From NCBI GenBank assembly GCA_025356665.1, contig JANXRV010000108.1, positions 1 to 64,000 on the forward strand: a DNA stretch of 64,000 bases, read 5' to 3'. The position numbers were made by a program, and so were the translations under genes. The notes under the pieces were generated by a model that saw only the letters and a program-made list of their open reading frames with translations, searched no databases and was not told where the DNA came from. Positions 7,991 to 15,182 of the stretch are shown here, piece after piece; position 1 is the first letter of the stretch, and every line of letters begins with the position of its first letter. The stretch is from CAITSH01 sp025356665. Lineage in GTDB: Bacteria > Pseudomonadota > Gammaproteobacteria > Burkholderiales > SG8-39.

Positions 7991-8037
7991 GTGTCCAGTG
8001 TTTTAGGCCGCTGGATTTTTCCAGCCGACCGGCGATT

Positions 8038-8463
8038 TCAGGCCTTGCGCCTGAGGCAATCCAGATAGGCTTCGGCATCCGGTCCGGTGCCTTCGCGCTG
8101 GGCTTTCCATACTGTTTCCCCGAGACAGTCGAGCACGGCGTGCTCAGCTTCGTGGCGTTCGCCCATGACCGACTGCAGGCGCTCGAATTCGGCCCTGATC
8201 CCCGGCGGCTGGTCTATGGTCAGTTGTTCGGCGACCGCGAGGTGCAGCGAGAAGTGCAGGAAGGGATTGGTCTGGCCGTCCTGTGGTGTCCATTCATGCG
8301 TGCCATAGCGGGCGCGATCATCGAGGATGGCGTGGTATTCGGGGTGACGCAGTACGATATCGATTGCGGTGGTCTCCAGTCCTTCCAGCGGCGCTTGCCC
8401 GCGGTATTTTGCCCACAGGTCGAAAAAGAAATTACGTACTTCGTCGCGGCTGGGATTGAACAT
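8038..8463 (-). CDS. DUF1841 family protein
   Basis: A 141-residue soluble protein of the DUF1841 family, of unknown function and common in betaproteobacteria. Recognisable stretches are MFNPSRDEVRNFFFDLW at the N-terminus, HPEYHAILDD and LHLAVAEQ in the middle, and HEAEHAVLDCLGETVW near the end. The start at 8463 is chosen because the upstream in-frame extension translates a repeat element (SPFPVPRSPFP). It lies downstream of nth on the same strand, separated by that element. Confidence 0.85.
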   Translation of the reverse strand: MFNPSRDEVRNFFFDLWAKYRGQAPLEGLETTAIDIVLRHPEYHAILDDRARYGTHEWTPQDGQTNPFLHFSLHLAVAEQLTIDQPPGIRAEFERLQSVMGERHEAEHAVLDCLGETVWKAQREGTGPDAEAYLDCLRRKA

Positions 8464-8465
8464 TG

Positions 8466-8604
8466 TGGATGGATGGGGAAATGGGAAAGGGGAAATGGGA
8501 AATGGGAAATGGGAAAGGGGGAATGGGGAACGGGGAACGGGGAATGGGGAATGGTAAGCCGGACCCGTCCCCGATTCTATCGATTCACCATTTACCATTT
8601 ACCG
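8466..8604. repeat. Heptamer-based inverted repeat element, copy 3
   Basis: The left side consists of GGGAAAT, GGGAAAG and GGGGAAC/GGGGAAT units over about 85 bases. The right side is CGATTCACCATTTACCATTTACCG, and the centre contains CCGGACCCGTCCCCGATTCTAT. The block ending CGATTCACCATTT is shared with copy 2. The last codons of nth (encoding TVNGKW) come from this element. Confidence 0.8.
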
Positions 8605-9229
8605 TTTTCGACTTGAATTCGCATAAATCGGCGATGCCGCATGATGGGCAGTCGGGGGTGCGTGCCTTGCACACATAACGACCGTGCAGGATCAGCCAGT
8701 GGTGGGCGTCGAGCTTGAATTCATCGGCCACAAACTTGAGCAAGCGTTTTTCTACTGCGTCGACATTTTTGCCCGGTGCGATGCCGGTACGGTTGGCGAC
8801 GCGGAATATGTGCGTGTCCACGGCGATGGTCGGGTGCCCGAAGGCGGTGTTGAGGATGACGTTGGCGGTCTTGCGACCGACGCCGGGCAGGTCTTGGAGT
8901 TGCTCGCGGGTCTGCGGCACCTCACCGCCGTGGCGCACAACGAGCAGGTGGCAGGTCTCGATGATGTATTTTGCCTTCGAATGAAACAGGCCGATGGTGC
9001 GGATGTGGCTCTCGAGCTTGTCTAGTCCGAGTGCGTGGATGGCCTGGGGCGTGCGCGCCACCGCAAAGAGTTTGCGCGTGGCGAGATTCACGCCCTTGTC
9101 GGTGGCCTGTGCCGACAGGATTACCGCGATCAGCAGCTCAAAGGGCGTGGTGTATTCAAGCTCGGTGCGTGGCGCCGGGTTGGCGGCCTTCAGTCGGCTG
9201 AAAATGGCGTGGCGTTTTTGCGGGTTCAT
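8585..9229 (-). CDS. nth: Endonuclease III
   Basis: A 214-residue bifunctional DNA glycosylase/AP lyase that removes oxidised pyrimidines in base excision repair. The helix-hairpin-helix LPGVGRKTANVILN carries the catalytic lysine, and AVDTHIFRV the catalytic aspartate. Four cysteines in C-KARTPD-CPSC-GIADL-C bind the [4Fe-4S] cluster. The start MNPQKRHAIF at 9229 matches the family. The C-terminal residues after the cluster loop are encoded by a repeat element. The gene follows rnfB on the same strand, an arrangement that recalls the rnf/rsx-nth operon of enterobacteria. Confidence 0.96.
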   Translation of the reverse strand: MNPQKRHAIFSRLKAANPAPRTELEYTTPFELLIAVILSAQATDKGVNLATRKLFAVARTPQAIHALGLDKLESHIRTIGLFHSKAKYIIETCHLLVVRHGGEVPQTREQLQDLPGVGRKTANVILNTAFGHPTIAVDTHIFRVANRTGIAPGKNVDAVEKRLLKFVADEFKLDAHHWLILHGRYVCKARTPDCPSCGIADLCEFKSKTVNGKW

Positions 9230-9336
9230 GGTCTTATCGGGCGTATCGCAGCTGTGCCGGCGTGCGGGTATGCCCGGCATTGTGCGAGTGGTTTGAGGTG
9301 CGGGCAGGGCGGTATTTTCGGATGGGCAATGGCTCA

Positions 9337-9359
9337 AAATGCCCGACAGACGGGCATTT
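9337..9359 (-). terminator. Short hairpin downstream of rnfB
   Basis: AAATGCCCG and CGGGCATTT pair perfectly around ACAGA. On the minus strand only a short T-run (TTTT within the stem end) follows, so it is a weak terminator or attenuator between rnfB and nth. Confidence 0.45.
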
Positions 9360-9391
9360 CCAGGCATTGCAATTGTTTTTTTCGGTGACTT

Positions 9392-10012
9392 TCATGGTTT
9401 TTCGCCAGCCTGGCGCACGCGCGCTCTCTCCATCGCGGCCTGGATCAGGGCGCGCTTGGGATCATCCAGGCCGTCGCGCTGCGCGCGTGTTTTTTGCGCC
9501 AGCATTTCGATGCGGGCTTTTTCTTCGCTCGCGAGGCGGTGATTGCGAAATTCGTAGCGCGCACGCGCGGCGTCGGCCTTGCCCTCATCCCAAGCACCAA
9601 GCGCCGCCGGCGCGGGCGGCATGCTGATGCAGTCTACCGGGCAGGGCGGCACGCACAGGTCGCATCCGGTGCAAAGCGCGGCAATGACGGTGTGCATCAA
9701 CTTGGGTGCGCCGATGATGGCGTCGACCGGACAGGCTTGTATGCAAAGCGTGCAGCCGATGCACAGCGTCTCGTCGATAAGGGCGACGCGGCGCGGACCT
9801 TCTGTGCCGCGTGCCGTATCCAAAGCTTTGCTTTCGCGGCCGAGCAGCGCGGCGAGTCTGGCAATGCCCACTGCGCCGCCAGGCGGGCAGCGATTGATAT
9901 CGGCCTCGCCCGAAGTCATGGCCTCGGCGTAGGGGCGGCAGCCGTTGAAGCCGCACTTGGTGCATTGGGTTTGCGGCAGCAATGCGTCAATGCGCTCTGA
10001 CAGCGCAGTCAT
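9392..10012 (-). CDS. rnfB: RnfB/RsxB-like ferredoxin, electron transport complex subunit
   Basis: A 206-residue iron-sulphur protein. The N-terminal QCTKCGFNGCRPYAEAM plus a later CPPGG form a [4Fe-4S] domain of RnfB type; two ferredoxin clusters follow (CIGCTLCIQACPVD and CTGCDLCVPPCPVD). The hydrophobic N-terminal anchor of full-length RnfB is absent and no rnfACDGE genes are present, so it probably works as a soluble electron carrier rather than in a sodium- or proton-pumping Rnf complex. Its start overlaps the stop of ald by 4 bases. A lysine/arginine-rich helical tail ends the protein. Confidence 0.85.
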   Translation of the reverse strand: MTALSERIDALLPQTQCTKCGFNGCRPYAEAMTSGEADINRCPPGGAVGIARLAALLGRESKALDTARGTEGPRRVALIDETLCIGCTLCIQACPVDAIIGAPKLMHTVIAALCTGCDLCVPPCPVDCISMPPAPAALGAWDEGKADAARARYEFRNHRLASEEKARIEMLAQKTRAQRDGLDDPKRALIQAAMERARVRQAGEKP

Positions 10013-11127
10013 GTGCGACCTCCGGCCACTGCCTTGAAGGGGTGTGACGGGCGCCTTGTGTCCTGGGCCAGCCTCGTGCAGGTGACCTGGCCCCGGTGTA
10101 GTTGCAGTCCGCTGCCGAGGCCGGGGTCCGTGGCGATGGCCACGGCGAGGCCTTTGGCAGCCAGCTTCAGCACGTAGGGCAGGACGGCGGCCGACAGCGC
10201 CAGCGTGGCGGTGCGGGCGCACGCGGCAGGCATGTTGGGCACGCAGTAATGCACGATGCCCTCCTCGATATAAAAGGGTTGCGAGTGCGAACTGGGGCGG
10301 GAGGTTTCGGCGATGCCACCCTGGTCGATGCCGATGTCGACAAACGCCGATCCGGGGCGCATGCGTCGCAGTAGCATTCGGCTTATGAGTTTTGGGGACA
10401 GGCTGCCGGGTTTGAGTACGGCGCCGATCACCAGGTCGGCATCGGGGATGAACGCCGCCAGCGATTCCGCCGTTGCCAGAACGGTACGCAGGCGCGGACC
10501 GAGGGTGCGGGCCAGCGCATCCAGGCGCGGGCTGCCCGTGGCGAAGACGGTGACGGCGCAGCCCAGGCCCATGGCGACATGTGCGGCGTTAGCGCCGCAA
10601 TGGCCGGCGCCGATAATGACCACTTGTGCGGGGGGCACGCCGGGCGCGCCGGGCAGCAGTACCCCGCTGCCGCCGTTTTTTTTCTGTAATGCTTCTGCGC
10701 CCATCAACGGCGCGAGCCGGCCGGCGATTTGCGACATCGGTGCGAGAAGAGGCAGGCCGTTGTTACCGTCGCTTACGGTTTCAAAGGCGAGGCAGGAAGC
10801 ACCGGAGGCGACAAGCGCGTCCAGAAGGCGGGGATCCGGGGCGAGGTGTTGATAGCAGAAAAGAATTTGTCCGGATTGCGCGCGGGCGTACTCGGGCGGC
10901 TGCAACTCCTTTACCTTGACGAGCAGTTCGGCCTGCCATGCGGCGGACGCATCGGCGATGTGCGCGCCAGCAGCGTGGTAGGCCGCATCGGAGAAACCGC
11001 TGCCAAGGCCGGCGCCGCTTTCAACGCTGAGCGAGTGGCCGGCGTGGACAATGGCCGCGACTGCTTCCGGGGTCAGGCCGACGCGGCATTCGCCTTCTTT
11101 TATTTCGCGCGGCAGGCCGACGTGCAC
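10009..11127 (-). CDS. ald: Alanine dehydrogenase
   Basis: A 372-residue NAD-dependent enzyme interconverting L-alanine and pyruvate plus ammonia. It begins with the family hallmark GLPREIKEGECRVGLTPEAV; the catalytic lysine lies in LLVKVKELQP and the catalytic histidine in CYQHLAPD. The nucleotide site is IIGAGHCGANAAHVAMGLG, and the C-terminal part has NMPAACARTATLALS. The usual VKVKEP motif reads VKVKEL here, a small change next to an active-site lysine. It overlaps rnfB by 4 bases and begins 4 bases after the pyrD stop, so pyrD-ald-rnfB-nth may be one transcript. Confidence 0.93.
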   Translation of the reverse strand: MHVGLPREIKEGECRVGLTPEAVAAIVHAGHSLSVESGAGLGSGFSDAAYHAAGAHIADASAAWQAELLVKVKELQPPEYARAQSGQILFCYQHLAPDPRLLDALVASGASCLAFETVSDGNNGLPLLAPMSQIAGRLAPLMGAEALQKKNGGSGVLLPGAPGVPPAQVVIIGAGHCGANAAHVAMGLGCAVTVFATGSPRLDALARTLGPRLRTVLATAESLAAFIPDADLVIGAVLKPGSLSPKLISRMLLRRMRPGSAFVDIGIDQGGIAETSRPSSHSQPFYIEEGIVHYCVPNMPAACARTATLALSAAVLPYVLKLAAKGLAVAIATDPGLGSGLQLHRGQVTCTRLAQDTRRPSHPFKAVAGGRT

Positions 11128-11131
11128 GGCT

Positions 11132-12169
11132 TTAGGACGCGCTGGGCGGGGTCGCGAACTCGCGCCGGACTTCGGTGATGAGGCGCGGGCCGCGGTAAAT
11201 GAGACCGCTGTAGATTTGAACGAGGCTCGCGCCGGCGTCGAGCTTGGCGCGCGCGTCCCTGCCCGAGAGGGTGCCGCCCGAGCCGATGATGGGCACGCGT
11301 CCGCCCAGTTCCCCGGCCAGCAGGCGGATTACGCGGTTGGAGCAGGCGAACAGCGGTGAACCCGACAGGCCGCCGCTTTCCTCGCTTTGCGGCAGGCCTT
11401 TGACGGCTTGGCGCGAAATGCTGGTGTTGGCGGCGATCACCGCGTCGATGCCGTGTGCTATGACCAGTCTTGCGACAGCGCCCAGTTCCTCATCGTTGAG
11501 ATCGGGTCCGATCTTTAGCGTCAGCGGCATACGCTTACCGTGTACCCGCGCCAGCCGGTCGCGCGTGCGCACGATGGCGGCGAGCAGGCTCTCCAAGGCG
11601 TCGCCGGACTGCAGTTGCCGCAGGTTCTCGGTGTTGGGCGAAGAGACGTTGACGGTGACGTAACTGGCGTAGGCGTACACGCGCTCCAGGCAGATGAGGT
11701 AATCGCCCTCGGCGGCGGCGATCGGCGTGTCGAAGTTCTTGCCGATGTTGACGCCAAGGATGCCGCGGTAGCGCATGTTGCGCAGGCTCTCGACCAGGTA
11801 GTCGACGCCCAGGCTGTTAAAACCCAGTCGGTTGATGATGGCCTGCGCTTCTGGCATGCGGAAAAGGCGCGGACGCGGATTGCCCGGTTGCGGGCGCGGT
11901 GTGACTGTTCCGACCTCGATGAAGCCAAAGCCAAGCGCGGCAAGGGCGTCGATGTGATCGCCGTTTTTGTCCAGCCCCGCAGCGAGGCCGACGCGGTTGG
12001 GGAAGTTCAGCCCCATCAGCGTTGCCGGCGTATCGGCGGCGCCACCGACACCGCCGGCGATAAGCCGGCCCAGGCCGAGCTGATAGGCCAGATCGAGGCC
12101 CAGCATGGCGGCGCTGTGGGCATCTTCAGGGTCGAGTTTAAACAGGAGGGGACGCAGCAGGCTGTACAT
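11132..12169 (-). CDS. pyrD: Dihydroorotate dehydrogenase (quinone), class 2
   Basis: A 345-residue FMN enzyme of pyrimidine synthesis that oxidises dihydroorotate with ubiquinone at the inner membrane. The N-terminal amphipathic segment (MYSLLRPLLFKLDPEDAHS) is the membrane-association region of class 2 enzymes. GLAAGLDKNG and FIEVGTVTPRPQPGN form the FMN site, VNVSSPNTENLR contains the catalytic serine, and the C-terminal IIGSGGTLSGRDARAKLDAG and VQIYSGLIYRGP close the barrel. Length is normal. Confidence 0.97.
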   Translation of the reverse strand: MYSLLRPLLFKLDPEDAHSAAMLGLDLAYQLGLGRLIAGGVGGAADTPATLMGLNFPNRVGLAAGLDKNGDHIDALAALGFGFIEVGTVTPRPQPGNPRPRLFRMPEAQAIINRLGFNSLGVDYLVESLRNMRYRGILGVNIGKNFDTPIAAAEGDYLICLERVYAYASYVTVNVSSPNTENLRQLQSGDALESLLAAIVRTRDRLARVHGKRMPLTLKIGPDLNDEELGAVARLVIAHGIDAVIAANTSISRQAVKGLPQSEESGGLSGSPLFACSNRVIRLLAGELGGRVPIIGSGGTLSGRDARAKLDAGASLVQIYSGLIYRGPRLITEVRREFATPPSAS

Positions 12170-12252
12170 GACGGTGATTTTAACAGAGGCGCTGCTGTGT
12201 CCCGGCGCAGCCTGTCGGCCGGCTGCTTACCGGTGGGTTGCTTCTTGTTCGC

Positions 12253-12993
12253 TCAGGTCTCGGCGGAGCCGGTGTTGAGCGGCGCCCAGCTGCCGTTGAG
12301 CAGACCCTCTATGGGTTTGAAGCGCGCCTTGTAGGCCATTTTGCGGCTCTCGGCGATCCAGTAACCAAGGTAGAGATAGGGCAGGCCGAGGCTGCGGCAT
12401 TGCTCGATCTGCCACAGGATGTTGTAGGTGCCCAGGCTCGCGCCGCTGATTTCCGGGTCAAAGAAGGTATAGACCGAGGAGATGCCGTCGGGGAGAAAGT
12501 CGACGATGCTCACCATGACCAGCCGGCCTTCGTCGCGGAACTCGATGAGGCGGGTGTTGACGCGGCTTTGCAGCAGGAAGTGCGAATATTGGTCGCGGCT
12601 GTCCTGGTCCATGCCGCCGCCGGCGTGGCGCTGCGCCTGGTAGCGCAGGTAAAGGTTGTAGTGCTCGATGCGAAAGCGCAGCCCCTGGCTGCTTGCCTCA
12701 AGATGCCGGTGCTTTGCCATGGCGCGTTTCTGGTGGCGCGCCATGTTGAATTCGGCGACGGGCAGGCGCACCGGCACGCAGGCGCGGCAGGCGTCGCAAT
12801 AAGGGCGGTAGGTGAAGATGCCGCTGCGGCGAAAGCCGAGTCGCACCAGATCGCCGTAAAGCTCGGAGCTGATCAGGTGGCTAGGGGTGGCGACCTGCGA
12901 GCGGGCCATTTTTCCCTGCAGGTAGCTGCAGGGGTAGGGCGCGGTGACGTAGAACTGCAGTACGGCGTCGGGGAGGTCGTTAAGCTGCGACAT
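12253..12993 (-). CDS. bpt: Aspartate/glutamate leucyltransferase (N-degron)
   Basis: A 246-residue aminoacyl-tRNA-protein transferase that adds leucine to proteins with N-terminal Asp or Glu, marking them for ClpS-ClpAP. The N-terminal cysteine cluster (YPCSYL and YCDACRACVPVR) and FRRSGIFTYRPYCD are typical; the C-terminal half has the GNAT-like core with YTFFDPE and YLYLGYWI. Its first 14 bases overlap the end of aat on the same strand, so the two N-degron transferases are translationally coupled. Confidence 0.95.
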   Translation of the reverse strand: MSQLNDLPDAVLQFYVTAPYPCSYLQGKMARSQVATPSHLISSELYGDLVRLGFRRSGIFTYRPYCDACRACVPVRLPVAEFNMARHQKRAMAKHRHLEASSQGLRFRIEHYNLYLRYQAQRHAGGGMDQDSRDQYSHFLLQSRVNTRLIEFRDEGRLVMVSIVDFLPDGISSVYTFFDPEISGASLGTYNILWQIEQCRSLGLPYLYLGYWIAESRKMAYKARFKPIEGLLNGSWAPLNTGSAET

Positions 12994-13684
12994 CGATGCG
13001 TTTGCTTGCGGTCCAGTTGCCGTTAGGGAGCGCGTAGTTTATCAACTCCGCCAGCCGTTGTGAAAATTCTGTCCGGGGAATTTCGCGGCCGCCGAGTGAG
13101 GCGAGGTGGCCGGTGCGCATCTGGCAGTCGATCATGCCAAAGCCGCGCGTTGCAAGCTGGCGCACTAGTTGCACCAGCGCTATTTTGGAGGCATCGCGAC
13201 GGCGCATGAACATGGATTCACCGTAAAACATGCCGCCGATGGCGATCCCATACAGTCCGCCGGCGAGTTCGCCCTCCACCCAGGTTTCCACCGAATGGGC
13301 GTAGCCGAGGGAATGCAGCCTGGTGTAGGCGTTGACCATGTCATCGGTAATCCAGGTGCCGTTTTGGCCGGGACGCGGCGCCGCGCAGGCGCGCATGACG
13401 TCTTGGAAGGCCGTGTCAAAGCGAATCTCATAAGCGCTGTTGCGCAGTACCTTGGCAAGCGAGCGCGACACCTTCAGTTCGGCAGGGAACAAGACCATGC
13501 GCGGATCGGGAGACCACCAGAGCACCGGTTGGCCTGCGGAAAACCAGGGGAAAATGCCGCGGCGGTAGGCGCCCAGCAGGCGTTCTGCGCTGAGATCGTC
13601 GCCCGCCGCCAGCAGACCGTTCGGATCGGCAAGGGCGGTCTCGACATCGGGGAAGGGGGCGTCGCCTTGCAGCCAGGGGATCAT
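12980..13684 (-). CDS. aat: Leucyl/phenylalanyl-tRNA-protein transferase
   Basis: A 234-residue enzyme that transfers Leu or Phe from tRNA to N-terminal Lys or Arg, the other arm of the bacterial N-end rule. Family hallmarks are FPDVETALADPNGLLAAGDDLS, YRRGIFPWF, QPVLWWSPDPRMVL, and ESMFMRRRDASKIAL before the CQMRTGHLASLGG motif. First gene of the aat-bpt pair. The 173 bp upstream, to the Nudix gene, hold nothing I can name. Confidence 0.96.
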   Translation of the reverse strand: MIPWLQGDAPFPDVETALADPNGLLAAGDDLSAERLLGAYRRGIFPWFSAGQPVLWWSPDPRMVLFPAELKVSRSLAKVLRNSAYEIRFDTAFQDVMRACAAPRPGQNGTWITDDMVNAYTRLHSLGYAHSVETWVEGELAGGLYGIAIGGMFYGESMFMRRRDASKIALVQLVRQLATRGFGMIDCQMRTGHLASLGGREIPRTEFSQRLAELINYALPNGNWTASKRIDVAA

Positions 13685-13858
13685 GGTCTTTGGTCAGGAG
13701 GGTAGGCGTTCGGCATTGGCCATCTTGCCGGGCTCTTGGCAACATTGCACGCCTGACGCAAGCTGCGACAGCCGAAGGCCTGGCAAGGCCTGCTCAAACG
13801 CTCGCGTGCTGTTGGTCTTTGCGCTTAAATCCCGTTGGCGAAGCTCAGCGCCGGCCTG

Positions 13859-14398
13859 TCAGGGATGTTGCGGCGCGATCGATCCGGAGTGCAGCGCGAA
13901 GCGGCCTGTTTTTCGGTCATCAAAGTAGTGCTGCAATGTGGTCGAGATGGTGCGAAAGGCGAGTTCCGACCAGGGGATGTCCGCTTCGCTGAACAATGCC
14001 ACTTCCAGGCTTTCCTCACCGGGACCAAAGTTAAGGTCAAGCAACGTGGCGCGGTAAAAAATATGCACCTGATGGACGTGAGGCACTGACAACATGGAAA
14101 ACAACGCGCCCAGTTCAACATTGGCATTGGCTTCTTCGCGTGTTTCGCGCAGCGCCGCTTCTGCGGTCGATTCGCCGTTTTCCATGAAGCCCGCTGGCAG
14201 CGTCCATTTGCCGTAGCGCGGCTCTATGGCGCGTTTGCACAATATGATCTTGTCGCCGTATTCGGGAATGGTGCCCAGGATCATGCGCGGATTCTGGTAA
14301 TGGATGGTGTTGCAGGCGTCGCAGACATGGCGTGGCAGGTTGTCGCCGGGCGGAATTTTCAGCGCAACAGTGGCGCCGCAGTTGGAGCAAAAGTTCAC
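13859..14398 (-). CDS. Nudix hydrolase with N-terminal zinc ribbon
   Basis: A 179-residue hydrolase. A zinc ribbon (CSNCG at 4-8, CDACN near 26) is followed by the Nudix box, GFMENGESTAEAALRETREE, with all its catalytic glutamates. This layout is shared with NADH pyrophosphatase-like proteins, though it is shorter than NudC and has no SQPWPFPxS motif. The substrate is probably a nucleoside diphosphate derivative. The last residues (SGSIAPQHP) look like an unconserved tail. Confidence 0.88.
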   Translation of the reverse strand: MNFCSNCGATVALKIPPGDNLPRHVCDACNTIHYQNPRMILGTIPEYGDKIILCKRAIEPRYGKWTLPAGFMENGESTAEAALRETREEANANVELGALFSMLSVPHVHQVHIFYRATLLDLNFGPGEESLEVALFSEADIPWSELAFRTISTTLQHYFDDRKTGRFALHSGSIAPQHP

Positions 14399-14452
14399 GA
14401 TTACGGTCTGATGAATGAGCAGGGCGTGATGATACCTGCAAACCCCGGTTGC

Positions 14453-15124
14453 TCAGGTGAGCAGGGCGAGCAGGGCGGGCAATTCGGCAAGGCTGTGAAT
14501 GATGTGGTCAGGCACGACATCGATTGCGTCCAGGGGCGCGCGCGACCGGTTTATCCAGAAGACGCGAAAGCCAAAGGCTTTGGCGCCGCAGGCATCCCAG
14601 CAGTTCGATGACACAAAGCCGATGCTTTCCTTGGGCAGGCCCAGCGTATCGACCGCGAGCCGGTACACCGCCGGTGCAGGTTTGTACGTGCGCAAGGCAT
14701 CGACGCTGAGCACGGCGGCAAACGTTTTTTCCATTCCGGCGTTGCGCACCAGTGGCGCCAGCATGGCCGGCGAACCGTTGGAGAGGATCGCCAGCGGGCG
14801 CCCCGACAAGGCCGGCAGGGTCTGCGTGGCATCGGCATAGGGCGCGAGATGGAGATAGGCGTCCATCAGGCCTTCTTTGTCGCCGCCGGACAGTTCCAGC
14901 CCGAGGCTGGCGCAGGCATGACCGAGCGCGTCTTCGGTCACGCAGGCGAAGTCGGTGTAGCGCCCCATCATGCTGCGCAGCCACGTGTATTCGAGCTGCT
15001 TGGCGCGCCAGGCGCGGCTGAGCGCCTCGCCCTTGCCGGGCCAGAGCCGCTCGCATGCGTCGATGACCGAGTGAACGTCGAAGAGGGTGCCGTAGGCGTC
15101 GAAGACGAGGGCTTGCAGTGGCAT
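14453..15124 (-). CDS. Haloacid dehalogenase, type II (HAD superfamily)
   Basis: A 223-residue HAD hydrolase of the L-2-haloacid dehalogenase family. Motif I is VFDAYGTLFDVHSV with the nucleophilic aspartate, motif II LSNGSPAML, motif III KPAPAVYRLA, and motif IV VSSNCWDACGAKAFG, the SSNxWD signature typical of dehalogenases. In that family the enzyme replaces a halogen on short 2-haloalkanoates; some members act on phosphates instead. The start at 15124 (MPLQALVFDAYG) removes an unlikely 44-residue extension. Confidence 0.9.
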   Translation of the reverse strand: MPLQALVFDAYGTLFDVHSVIDACERLWPGKGEALSRAWRAKQLEYTWLRSMMGRYTDFACVTEDALGHACASLGLELSGGDKEGLMDAYLHLAPYADATQTLPALSGRPLAILSNGSPAMLAPLVRNAGMEKTFAAVLSVDALRTYKPAPAVYRLAVDTLGLPKESIGFVSSNCWDACGAKAFGFRVFWINRSRAPLDAIDVVPDHIIHSLAELPALLALLT

Positions 15125-15182
15125 GGCGTGGGGCCGGTGAAAATGGTCGAAGTCGGAGCACGATACAGCACAGCCTGTATAC

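Noticed and set aside
8464..8598. N-terminal extension of DUF1841
   Set aside because: Encoded by repeat copy 3; the family starts at MFNPSRDEV.
5217..8604. Possible CRISPR array
   Set aside because: The repeats are 7-mers in inverted arms with no unique spacers of regular length and no cas genes.
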